DNA of 64,000 nucleotides from positions 1-64,000 of the forward strand of contig CADFJN010000009.1 of the NCBI GenBank assembly GCA_902834555.1, in the 5' to 3' direction. Under the pieces are notes generated by a model that was given only the letters and a program-made list of their open reading frames with translations, was not told where the DNA came from and did not search any database. The first letter of the stretch is position 1. The number at the start of each line of letters is the position of its first letter. The position numbers and the translations under genes are program-made. This DNA comes from Atopobiaceae bacterium. Lineage in GTDB: Bacteria > Actinomycetota > Coriobacteriia > Coriobacteriales > Atopobiaceae. Of this stretch, positions 50,129 through 57,763 are shown piece after piece.

Positions 50129-50236
50129 GCTAATTGCATTCTCTCCGACCGTGAACCCAAGGAACAACTCCCCCAAAAATCCCCCATGAAAATGTGTGCA
50201 AAAGGCGTGCGTCAGGCGGGCGTCGCAATTCTACCT

Positions 50237-50267
50237 TTACCTAAAGTCAGGTTTAGATTCTAAGGTT
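50237..50267 (+). promoter_or_regulatory. MerR-type promoter/operator of the hydrolase gene
   Basis: ACCTAAAGTCAGGT (50239-50252) is the exact inverse complement of the site before the merR-like gene. Around it TTTACC (50237-50242) and TAAGGT (50262-50267) are 19 bp apart, the long spacer typical of MerR-activated promoters. Confidence 0.75.
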
Positions 50268-50310
50268 CAAATAACAGCGCGACCGTCAGCAGACACCCAG
50301 AGGAGCCACC

Positions 50311-51291
50311 ATGATGCAAACCGAGAAGCTCGAGCTTACGCAGGAGTGGGACAAGACGTTCCCGCAGGACACACGCGTTGACCACGAGAAGGCAACGTTC
50401 GTGAACCGCTACGGCATCACCCTCGCGGCAGACCTCTACAAGCCCAAGGGCGTGCAGTGCAAGCTCTCCGCAATCGCAGTAAGCGGCCCCTTTGGCGCCG
50501 TGAAAGAGCAGGCAAGTGGCCTGTATGCGCAGGAGATGGCAACCCGCGGGTTTCTCGCCATTGCCTTTGACCCGTCGTTCACCGGCGAGAGTGGCGGCCA
50601 GCCCCGCCGCGTGGCCTCCCCCGACATCAACACCGAGGACTTCTGCGCTGCGGTGGACTATCTAAGCTGCCGCGACGACGTAGATCCGGAGCACATTGGC
50701 ATCATTGGCATCTGCGGCTTTGGCGGCATGGCAATCAACGCAGCCGCGCTCGACCCGCGCATCAAGGCGACGGCGGCCATGACCATGTACGACATGTCGC
50801 GCGTGACCCGCGAGGGCTACTTTGGCTCCAGCGACAGCAAGGAGGCCCGCGACGAGCAGCGCCGCACCTGGGCCGCCCAGCGCACGGCCGACTACAAGGC
50901 CGGCGAGTACACGCGCGCCGGCGGCGTGATGGACCCGCTGCCCGATGATGCGCCGCAGTTCGTGCGCGACTACCACGACTACTACAAGACGTCGCGCGGC
51001 TTCCACGACCGCTCGGGCAACTCCACCGATGGCTGGAACGCCACGGGCACCATGTCGTTCATGAACCAGCCGCTCCTGGCAATGGCAGGCGAGATAGACA
51101 CCCCCGTCCTTCTCGTCCATGGCGAGAAGGCCCACTCGCGCTACTTCAGCGAGGGTGCGTTTGCGCAGCTCAAGGGTGACAACAAGGAGCTCATGATCAT
51201 TCCGGGCGCCAACCACGTGGACCTCTACGACAACCACAGCGCCATTCCCTTCGACAGGCTCGAGGCGTTCTTCGACAACGGCCTTCGTTAG
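50311..51291 (+). CDS. Alpha/beta hydrolase with Cys nucleophile motif
   Basis: A 326-residue hydrolase. The nucleophile elbow is IGICGFGGMA with Cys135 in place of Ser, as in a group of bacterial YcjY/dienelactone-hydrolase-like proteins. VSGPFGAVKEQASG holds the oxyanion loop, PVLLVHGEKAHSR the acid strand and IPGANHVDLYD the catalytic His. AGAGGAGCC precedes the ATG. The substrate is unknown. The shared operator links it to the MerR regulator at 38222, suggesting induction by an electrophile or aldehyde. Confidence 0.87.
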   Translation: MMQTEKLELTQEWDKTFPQDTRVDHEKATFVNRYGITLAADLYKPKGVQCKLSAIAVSGPFGAVKEQASGLYAQEMATRGFLAIAFDPSFTGESGGQPRRVASPDINTEDFCAAVDYLSCRDDVDPEHIGIIGICGFGGMAINAAALDPRIKATAAMTMYDMSRVTREGYFGSSDSKEARDEQRRTWAAQRTADYKAGEYTRAGGVMDPLPDDAPQFVRDYHDYYKTSRGFHDRSGNSTDGWNATGTMSFMNQPLLAMAGEIDTPVLLVHGEKAHSRYFSEGAFAQLKGDNKELMIIPGANHVDLYDNHSAIPFDRLEAFFDNGLR

Positions 51292-51375
51292 GGAGACTAA
51301 CTACGCGACGCCATCTTTGAGGGGTATTGTGTCCGATACTGTACTCATGATCACTCGGACCAGGAAAGAGCGCTC

Positions 51376-51882
51376 GTGACCAAACTCTACATTGACGCCG
51401 ACGCCTGTCCCGTCATTCGCGAAGCCCTAGCAGCAGCCAGGGCCCAGGGCGTCCCCTGCGTCATCGCCGGCAACTCTACCCAGAACCTCGAGCGTCACCT
51501 TCGCGCATCAGATCCGCACGAGCCAAAAGACCCCGCGCATCCAGACCGCGGCTTCTGGGCAAGCACCATCCAGGTGGGTGTGGGCGCCGACTCCGCGGAC
51601 TTTGCGATCGTCTCCGCCATTACCCCCGCCGACGTGGTGGTGACGCAGGACATTGGCCTCGCGGACATCGTCCTTGGCCGCGGAGCCCGAGCCATTGGCG
51701 TACGCGGTCACGTGTACAACCCGCTCACCATTGACTCGATGATGTTCATACGCCATGAGGAGAAGAAGGTGCGCCGCGCAGGAGGCAGAACCAAGGGTCC
51801 GGCAGCCTTCACGGATGAGGACAGGGCGCGTTTCTCGCATAACCTTGCCCGGCTTCTGCGAGAAGCGCGCCAGGCAGAGTAG
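51376..51882 (+). CDS. YaiI/YqxD family protein (DUF188)
   Basis: A 168-residue protein of the UPF0178 family with a PIN-like fold: KLYIDADACPVIREAL at the N-terminus, VGVGADSADFAIVSAITPADVVVTQDIGLADIVLGRGARAIG in the centre and RTKGPAAFTDEDRARF near the end. The Asp residues could form a metal site. The GTG start at 51376 follows CAGGAAAG. Biological role unknown. Confidence 0.88.
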   Translation: MTKLYIDADACPVIREALAAARAQGVPCVIAGNSTQNLERHLRASDPHEPKDPAHPDRGFWASTIQVGVGADSADFAIVSAITPADVVVTQDIGLADIVLGRGARAIGVRGHVYNPLTIDSMMFIRHEEKKVRRAGGRTKGPAAFTDEDRARFSHNLARLLREARQAE

Positions 51883-51914
51883 CTACGCCAGTGCTCGTTC
51901 GATTTTGAACGGAG

Positions 51915-52232
51915 CTAGAACAGTCTCGAGATGCGGCGCTCAACATCGCTCTTACCATAGATGATGCCGAGTACGTAAACGGTATTGTTAACTACGGTGT
52001 ATAACGCCAGGAAGTTGTCCGATTTCGCCCGTCTGAGCTCGCGTCCGTTATCCAGCGTTGTCAAGGCTCTGTTCCACAAGGGTAGGCGTTCAAGTCCCTT
52101 AAGCACGTCCAACATCCGCTGCACCGTCTTCTCCGCGGCAATTGGTGACCCAAGCTCAGTGGCTATATACGTCTGAATTGCTCGAAGGTCTTCAAATGCG
52201 CTTGGGGATATCTCGACGGAGTATTCGGACAT
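51915..52232 (-). CDS. RelE/ParE-family toxin
   Basis: A 105-residue toxin of the type II TA class: SPSAFEDLRAIQTYIATELGSPIAA, LERLPLWNR, ELRRAKSDNFLALYTVVNNTVYVLGIIYGKSD. This is the compact RelE/ParE fold with the Arg and Tyr residues typical of mRNA-cleaving members. It follows the antitoxin gene by 11 bp. Likely ribosome-dependent mRNA interferase or gyrase poison; the family alone does not decide. Confidence 0.88.
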   Translation of the reverse strand: MSEYSVEISPSAFEDLRAIQTYIATELGSPIAAEKTVQRMLDVLKGLERLPLWNRALTTLDNGRELRRAKSDNFLALYTVVNNTVYVLGIIYGKSDVERRISRLF

Positions 52233-52243
52233 AGCAGCTTCCC

Positions 52244-52546
52244 CTATCGGCTGTCAGAGAGCTGACGAGCTGCCACCGATAGGGGCACGCCCCTTCCTTC
52301 TTCAACCTCTGCCAAGCCGGAGAGAATCTTCTCGCGAAGCTCGGCATCCGTCATCGCGTCTGCATCGACTGATTTCGGGACCTCCGGTAGCGCAACCTTA
52401 AAAGGAATGCCTCCTGTAAGCGCAACCTGCCGCAAGAACATGTCCACCGCAGTTGATGTCGAGAGCCCAAGCTTACCGAGCACCGACTCCGCTGATCGCT
52501 TGACCTCGGGATCAACACGAAGATTAAGTGTTGCTGTCTTCTGCAT
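52244..52546 (-). CDS. RelB/DinJ-family antitoxin
   Basis: A 100-residue antitoxin with an N-terminal ribbon-helix-helix (TATLNLRVDPEVKRSAESVLGKLGLSTSTAVDMFLRQVALTGGIPF) typical of DinJ/RelB, and a C-terminal toxin-binding tail. ATG 52546 was chosen (GAGGTG seven bases upstream) over the GTG three codons earlier. The AT-rich promoter (GTATAAGTAATTAC) probably binds the antitoxin for autoregulation. Confidence 0.88.
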   Translation of the reverse strand: MQKTATLNLRVDPEVKRSAESVLGKLGLSTSTAVDMFLRQVALTGGIPFKVALPEVPKSVDADAMTDAELREKILSGLAEVEEGRGVPLSVAARQLSDSR

Positions 52547-52648
52547 AGTAATCACCTCAACGCAATAATAACGTAAATGTAATTACTTATACGTTGCATT
52601 GTATTCCAATCATCAGGCAAACCAGGTGAACAGCATTTGGAATCCTCG

Positions 52649-53071
52649 CTAGAAGGCGCCGCCTCCGCCTCCGCCGGAGAACCCGCCGCCCGAGCCGGAA
52701 CCCGAGGAAGCCACGGAGAACGCGGCATTCAGGCTGAATCCCATCGATGTCGCGGGTGCAGGAGTCCCGTAACCCGTACCGCACCAGACGTATGTCGGCG
52801 AGAAGTCAGGGTCAGCCACAACGTCCGGCGCAACCACTCCAAGTTTCTCTATCACCTGATCAGAGATGCCCAGAACAACGGCCATCACGAGAAGGCGATT
52901 CCACAGGACAACGTCTTGTGGAACGGTCTCGTCGAGGTTGGCGAAATCGAGAAGTCATCTCCTCAGCGCCTTCATCTTGGCCTTGATCTCGATTGCATTG
53001 TTGGAGAGCTTGGGCATGTGCTTGCCGACCCTCGAGATGGGAAACACGTTGACCAGCAGGGTGCCAACTTT
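52649..53071 (-). pseudogene. DUF2207 membrane protein, 3' remnant with nonsense codon
   Basis: The minus strand reads KVGTLLVNVFPISRVGKH...MKALRR, then TGA (52955-52957) where the family has Trp. It continues in frame as LLDFANLDETVPQDVVLWNR, MAVVLGISDQVIEKL and a Gly/Ser-rich tail (GSGGGFSGGGGGGAF). This is the cytoplasmic C-terminal third of DUF2207 proteins. The N-terminal extracellular and membrane parts are missing, so the gene is a relic. No upstream homology is visible to 53283. Confidence 0.8.
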
Positions 53072-53283
53072 GAAAAAATAATTCGCGGGCAAGCGGAGCA
53101 GGGCGAGCGGCTCATGCGAACGCCTGACGGCTGCCCAGCCAGAAGCACCGTCGGCACGCCACCTACAGACAAAACCATGTGTGGGTAGTATGGGCGAGTC
53201 GCATGTTGTATTACTTACTGATACATTTATGAGGAAGCAAGAGTCCGGTACACAACTGGCAAAAAGCCCGAAGGGAGCAAGAC

Positions 53284-53721
53284 ATGGACACAAAGTTCTC
53301 GACGGCCATCCATATGCTAATCCTGGTGTCCGAGGCGAAGACCCCCATGAACTCGGAGCAGATTGCCCATAGCGTGGGGACAAACGCCAGCTACATCCGC
53401 AAGGTGGCCACCCGTCTCAGCCGGGCGGGAATCATCGAGGGACGGCGCGGTGTGAGTGGGTTTTCCCTGCTCAAGGCACCAAAGGACATCTCTCTTCTCG
53501 AGGTGTACCGCGCGGTCGAGCAGAGCGAGGACGTCCACGTGTTCGACGTTCACCAGAACCCCAGCGACGAGTGCATCGTGGGGCGCAATATCCGCCCCGT
53601 GCTCAACGGGATGTTCCGCCAGGCGGAGCAAGTGGTCGAGCGCGAGCTGGCGGGCACGACGCTTGCAGACTGCATAACGCAGATGCGCAAACAAATCGAG
53701 AGCAGCGAGAAGACCGAGTAG
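53284..53721 (+). CDS. Rrf2-family transcriptional regulator
   Basis: A 145-residue regulator with an N-terminal winged HTH (KFSTAIHMLILVSEAK, INSEQIAHSVGTNASYIRKVATRLSRAGIIEGRRGVSGF with M for I at the second block's start). The cluster-binding triad of IscR/NsrR is absent: only Cys in SDECIVG and DCITQ remain, so it resembles the YwnA/CymR-like group. AAGGGAGC precedes the ATG. It is 28 bp upstream of an oxidoreductase gene it likely controls. Confidence 0.88.
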   Translation: MDTKFSTAIHMLILVSEAKTPMNSEQIAHSVGTNASYIRKVATRLSRAGIIEGRRGVSGFSLLKAPKDISLLEVYRAVEQSEDVHVFDVHQNPSDECIVGRNIRPVLNGMFRQAEQVVERELAGTTLADCITQMRKQIESSEKTE

Positions 53722-53749
53722 GTCACCCACAACAGGAGGGCAAAGACCA

Positions 53750-54760
53750 ATGAAGGCCGCAATTCTGGACAAGTACGACAAGAACGGCACGACCCTGGCA
53801 GTGAGGGATGTCCCCACCCCCAAGCCGGCAGCGCACGAGGTGCTCGTGCGCATCCACACCGCTGCCGTAAACCCGCTGGACAACATGATAATCCGTGGGG
53901 ACGTTCGTCTCATCGTCCCCTACCGCACGCCGCTCGTGATGGGAAACGAGTTCTCGGGCACCGTAGTACAAGTGGGTACCGCCGCCGTCAAGTTCAAGCC
54001 CGGCGACCGCGTGTACGGACGCATGCCGCTCGCGAAGATTGGGGCATTCGCAGAGTATGCCGCAATAGATGAGGGAGCGCTTGCGCTCGTCCCCAGCTAC
54101 CTCTCCATGGAAGAGGCCGCCTGCGTGCCACTGACCGCGCTCACCGCTCTGCAGGCGCTGGACATCATGGAGGCACAGCCTGGTCAGACACTGTTCATCT
54201 CCGGGGGTACGGGCAGCCTTGGCGCCATGGCAATCCCCATTGCGGCGCGCATGGGCCTCATCGTGGTAACCAACGGCAGTGCCCGGAACGAGGAGCGCAT
54301 CCGCAACCTGGGAGCCAGAGTTTTTCTCGACTACAAGACCCAGCGCTACGTCGATGAGCTGCACGACGTGGACTGCGTGCTTGACACCCTGGGCGAGCGC
54401 GAGCTGCCGGACGAGTTTGCCGTGCTCAAGCCGGGCGGACACCTGGTGTCGCTACGCGGCGTGCCCAACGGGCGCTTTGCCAAGCGAGAGGGGCTGCCTA
54501 CGCTCAAGCGGGCGCTGTTTGACCTTGCGGGTCGCAAGCTCGACAAGATGGCAGCGCGCAAGCAGCAGACGTACGACTTCATCTTTGTGCACGAGGATGG
54601 CACGCAGCTCGCGCGCGTCGCGGAGCTCTTCCCCGCCGAGAAGCCGCTTGCGGTGTCGATCGACGGCACGTACGGCCTTGATCAGGTGAATGACGCCCTC
54701 GAGCGCGTGAGGTCCGGCCACTCGCAGGGCAAGACGCTGCTGCGCATCGAGGAGGCGTAG
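53750..54760 (+). CDS. Zinc-independent quinone oxidoreductase (MDR superfamily)
   Basis: A 336-residue NADPH-dependent oxidoreductase of the medium-chain family. Substrate domain: VRIHTAAVNPLDNMIIRGD, NEFSGTVVQVG, GDRVYGRMP. Nucleotide domain: LFISGGTGSLGAMAIPIAARMG. The zinc ligands of alcohol dehydrogenases are missing, so a quinone or enone is the likely substrate. AGGAGG lies upstream of the ATG. It follows the Rrf2 gene and ends one base before a broken hydrolase gene, forming an operon of redox or electrophile response. Confidence 0.9.
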   Translation: MKAAILDKYDKNGTTLAVRDVPTPKPAAHEVLVRIHTAAVNPLDNMIIRGDVRLIVPYRTPLVMGNEFSGTVVQVGTAAVKFKPGDRVYGRMPLAKIGAFAEYAAIDEGALALVPSYLSMEEAACVPLTALTALQALDIMEAQPGQTLFISGGTGSLGAMAIPIAARMGLIVVTNGSARNEERIRNLGARVFLDYKTQRYVDELHDVDCVLDTLGERELPDEFAVLKPGGHLVSLRGVPNGRFAKREGLPTLKRALFDLAGRKLDKMAARKQQTYDFIFVHEDGTQLARVAELFPAEKPLAVSIDGTYGLDQVNDALERVRSGHSQGKTLLRIEEA

Positions 54761-55317
54761 TTGGCGTACCTTACTACGGGCAATTCGTACGTGGACGTAG
54801 GCGGCAGGCGCATTGCATACCGTGAGCTTGCCGCCGGACGGTCCGCAGGCTCATCCTTGTTGGCACGGCACCTCGTGGCGGCATGGGGGTCGATCGCGTA
54901 ACGTCCGTCACGTTTCGCCACATGCTCCACGCAGTTGTCAGGCGCAAGGACATGAAGCGCTACATCTTCTTCACGGACGACGCGACCGGGGAAGCCGCGG
55001 CAAACGCCACGTTCGCGCGGCTCTATTCCAGGGCATTGTCCAACCAGGACGCGCCTGTAACGGTGCCTGCCTTTCTCGCCCAGCTCGGCGCAATCAAGCG
55101 TTGGGGCAAAGCGGCGGAAGACGACCTGTCGTTCGTTCGCGTTCCCACGCTCATCGCAAACGGTGACAACGACGCGATGGTCCCCACGCCCAACTCGAAT
55201 GCGATGCACGAGAAGATCGACGGCAGCCGACTGGTGCTCTACCCTCATGCCGGCCACGGGTCGCTCTTCCAGTATCCAAATGAGTTTGCCGGCGAGGTCA
55301 ACGAATTCCTGGGTTAA
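54761..55317 (+). pseudogene. Alpha/beta hydrolase with internal deletion and frameshift
   Basis: A TTG at 54761 opens AYLTTGNSYVDVGGRRIAYRELAAG, the N-terminal strand of an alpha/beta hydrolase. After about 30 codons the frame is lost, and from about 54855 another frame reads RLILVGTAPRGGMGVDRV and runs to PTLIANGDNDAMVPTPNS and YPHAGHGSLFQYP, the acid and His parts. The central section with the nucleophile Ser is deleted. The intact gene would have been the third in the operon with the Rrf2 regulator and oxidoreductase. Confidence 0.85.
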
Positions 55318-55350
55318 CGCTGGCATGGGACGTGTCGCGGCCGTCGTTGC

Positions 55351-55746
55351 CTACCGCTTGCTTCCACAGAACGTACCATGAAGCGTGGCCACTAAGGACA
55401 CCTCATCTTCCATAGTGGCCTCCTCGCCACAGAGCGCCGCAAGCCTCGCAATCGAATCGCCTGGGCAGCAGCCCGCGAAGACCTTTACGCGAACTTCTTC
55501 GTCCAAGAGGCAACCTCGTCCCGCGACTGCGTCGCCCCGTTTCCCGTGATTGAGAGGCCCTTCTCAACCGTGGTGCCCTTGCAGACCCTCTTCAGGTGCC
55601 TCTCGGAGCCATCCATGCCGGAGCCCTCATAGCCTCTCAGTTCCACCAGCCCCGTTAGCTTCATACTTGATCACGGCCAACTCTATCCCGCAGATAAAGT
55701 CCGCTATCTGCTGGAGCCGGAAGTCCGCGGGACTACAGTTCCTGCA
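55351..55746 (-). pseudogene. Overlapping decayed gene fragments (one DUF3800-like)
   Basis: Three short minus-strand readings look like former protein. At 55627-55746, CRNCSPADFRLQQIADFI then ELAVIKYEANGAGGTE resembles the C-terminal end of DUF3800 proteins. At 55485-55664 an ORF of 59 residues begins MKLTGLVELRGYEGSGMDGS. At 55351-55515 another reads GCLLDEEVRVKVFAGCC to a stop. They overlap in different frames, suggesting a frameshifted wreck. No whole gene is present. Confidence 0.45.
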
Positions 55747-55751
55747 GGTAT

Positions 55752-55790
55752 GAGGAAGGCCGCCTATCAACGTGATAGGCGGCCTTCCTC
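55752..55790. terminator. Perfect 18-bp palindromic terminator
   Basis: GAGGAAGGCCGCCTATCA (55752-55769) pairs perfectly with 55773-55790 around a three-base loop. It lies between the decayed fragments on both sides and is a leftover terminator of the gene at 55810-56070. Confidence 0.8.
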
Positions 55791-55809
55791 CTTGCCGTGT
55801 GGGTTTGGG

Positions 55810-56070
55810 CTAGCTCAGCGGCTCCAGCTCGCGGTAGAGCGGGTCTCCGTCAGCCACGAGGACATCCCGTCACCATTGCGGACTCTCGACGCTCGGCCTG
55901 CAAAGCGTGTCGAGGAGCTTGCTGCGAAGCTCTGGCGGCATGCTCTCTAAGCCTTCGCGCATCGCGTCGAGCATGTAACTTTCGGGCGAGTACAGGCAAA
56001 GGTCTGCGCGTAAGTAAGCCATGTCCTCGGCCTGAGTGAGTTCGATCGTCTTTGCTTCGTTGATGCATGC
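55810..56070 (-). pseudogene. Frameshifted fragment of an unrecognised gene
   Basis: After a TAA at 56071-56073 the minus strand reads NEAKTIELTQAEDMAYLRAD, LCLYSPESYMLDAMREGLE and SMPPELRSKLLDTLCRPS before a TGA at 55870. A neighbouring frame continues DVLVADGDPLYRELEPLS to 55810, just before the terminator. No start codon is visible. It is protein-like but the family is unknown. Confidence 0.45.
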
Positions 56071-56225
56071 TTACCATGCTGTGATTATGGCGGTTCAAGT
56101 TGGCGAGACTTTCGCGGGGCAGTCCTTAAGGGGCGTCTCCGTTGGTGCTCATTTGATGCTTAGATCGAAGTGGCGCCCACGCTCTCGATGAGATTGCCCG
56201 CCTCTCCGGCATCTTGCATGCTTTC

Positions 56226-56271
56226 TTGACAGGTGACCGAACGGTAACTATACTAGGTTACCGTTCGGTCA
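56226..56271 (+). promoter_or_regulatory. TetR operator overlapping a consensus promoter
   Basis: TTGACA (56226-56231) and TATACT (56249-56254) are 17 bp apart. A perfect 15-bp inverted repeat, TGACCGAACGGTAAC (56234-56248) and its complement (56257-56271), covers the spacer and start site, with the -10 between the arms. Repressor binding would exclude RNA polymerase. The operator ends 21 bp before the tetR-like ATG. Confidence 0.92.
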
Positions 56272-56292
56272 CCTAGTATAGAGAGGACTGAT

Positions 56293-56904
56293 ATGGAACC
56301 GAGCACGAAGGATCGGATCACAGAAGCAGCACTGCGGTTGTTCTCCGAAAAAGGGTATCTGGGCGCGTCTTTGAGCGATATCGCGAAGCAGGTTGGAATC
56401 TCGAAGCCCGCTCTTTATAAGCATTTCGCCAGCAAACAAGAAATCTTGGATCACATCGTCGCGCGGATGGATGAGCTGGACACTGAGCGGTCGCAGCGGT
56501 TCTCCATGCCGGGAAATGAGCTGGGCGGCACTGCTGCCTATAAGGAGATTCCCGCCGAGAAGATCCGCGCATACAGCAAGGCGCAGTTCCTGCATTGGAC
56601 GGAGGAGGAATTCCCCTCCCGTTTTCGCAAGATGCTGACGTTGGAGCAGTATCGGGATTCGGGCATGGCCGAGCTGTACCAAAAGTATTTGGCAGGCGGC
56701 CCCGTTGAATACATGGCGTCGGTGTTCGGTGAGATTACAGGCTCTGAAGACGCGGCTTGGCAGCTTGCACTGGAGTTCTATGGGCCGATGTTCCTGTTAT
56801 ACGGCTTGTCCGACGGGGGAATGGACAAAGCGCACGCAATGGAGCTGCTGGACGATCATGTAAGCCGATTCATTGACCAGATAGAAGCAGGAAAGGCTCG
56901 TTGA
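56293..56904 (+). CDS. TetR-family transcriptional regulator
   Basis: A 203-residue repressor with an N-terminal HTH (RITEAALRLFSEKGYLGASLSDIAKQVGISKPALYKHFASKQEIL) and a ligand-binding C-terminal domain. GAGAGGACTG precedes the ATG. The strong operator over its own promoter shows autorepression. Base composition is nearer 53-55 percent GC with more AT-ending codons than neighbouring genes, so the cassette with the next two genes was probably acquired. Confidence 0.92.
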   Translation: MEPSTKDRITEAALRLFSEKGYLGASLSDIAKQVGISKPALYKHFASKQEILDHIVARMDELDTERSQRFSMPGNELGGTAAYKEIPAEKIRAYSKAQFLHWTEEEFPSRFRKMLTLEQYRDSGMAELYQKYLAGGPVEYMASVFGEITGSEDAAWQLALEFYGPMFLLYGLSDGGMDKAHAMELLDDHVSRFIDQIEAGKAR

Positions 56905-56927
56905 ACAGCGGGTAAGGAGGGTTCCCA

Positions 56928-57344
56928 ATGACAAAGCTTTACTTCGGCGATACGACCACCATAGCCACAACGATCATGATTCTTGGTCTTGTCGTCTTCA
57001 TCGGCTACACGATTGTCAACCGCGGCAGTGTCCAGCACTGGGGAATGCGGGGGCTGCTGCTCCTTGCGTTCGGCCTTGTCGTTTGCTGTTTCGCGGCGGC
57101 TCGCGACGGGTTGGACAAGACCATTCAGTCCTCCATCGATGGGAGTTGCGCGGCTGGGTTGTTCCCGTTGGTCAGTATCCCAACCGTTGTAGGGTGCATT
57201 GGTGCCCTTGTCATAATCGCGTCTGCAATCGCCATGCTCATCGCGAACTCGCAACAGGCTAAAGAACTCTGCTTTTGGTTTATGGCATCAGGCGTTGCCG
57301 TGAAGGTCATGGTCGTGGAAATCGCGAGAGTTATTGCGCTGTAA
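56928..57344 (+). CDS. Four-helix membrane protein of the TetR cassette
   Basis: Not recognised. 138 residues with four hydrophobic segments (about 13-31, 42-60, 80-105, 118-136), and AARDGLDKTIQSSIDGS between helices 2 and 3. AAGGAGGG precedes the ATG at 56928, 24 bp after the tetR-like stop, so it is in the same transcript and a likely target of the repressor. It has a similar lower GC content. It may be a small efflux or lipid-interacting protein; there is no family evidence. Confidence 0.75.
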   Translation: MTKLYFGDTTTIATTIMILGLVVFIGYTIVNRGSVQHWGMRGLLLLAFGLVVCCFAAARDGLDKTIQSSIDGSCAAGLFPLVSIPTVVGCIGALVIIASAIAMLIANSQQAKELCFWFMASGVAVKVMVVEIARVIAL

Positions 57345-57381
57345 GCCCGACCGATAACAAAATGCATGGAGAGGAGCAACC

Positions 57382-57597
57382 ATGAACTGCCCTGAATGCG
57401 GCGCGAGTATGGAACAAGGTTGGTTGTTTGCCAGCAAAGACGGCGCTTTCGGGTTCGCAAGTCGGGTTCCCGGCGTTTTCGAGAACGCGCGGAATGCCGA
57501 GGGCTTCGTGCAAATCACCGAACCGAAACTAGGATGCCGAACTAGCGTGGAAGCTTGGCATTGCGCGGGCTGCAAGGTTGTTGCATTCAAACACTAG
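57382..57597 (+). CDS. Small zinc-ribbon protein (DUF6487/PF20097-like)
   Basis: 71 residues, opening MNCPECGASMEQGWL and closing WHCAGCKVVAFKH, so two CxxC pairs form one zinc ribbon around a middle that is mostly beta. GGAGAGGAGC precedes the ATG at 57382. It is the third gene of the TetR cassette. Proteins of this size and pattern are common, function unknown. Confidence 0.75.
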   Translation: MNCPECGASMEQGWLFASKDGAFGFASRVPGVFENARNAEGFVQITEPKLGCRTSVEAWHCAGCKVVAFKH

Positions 57598-57763
57598 CTC
57601 CCGCCACGCTCTGCGCCGATACGCTTGCCTCCGCCCTCAATCATGCTCGACCCGCAGGCGCCCCTCTCGAGGCCTCGGGGTACGTTGTCGAGTAGTGCGG
57701 AGCTTTTCGAGGCAGGGGTTCCGCACGTATCCAAGCTACTTGGTAGCTGAGCCTCTATACCAC

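Noticed and set aside
52649..53071. TGA read as selenocysteine or Trp in the DUF2207 frame
   Set aside because: The family has Trp at this place, the N-terminal two thirds are missing and no SECIS-like element is evident, so a dead gene is simpler.
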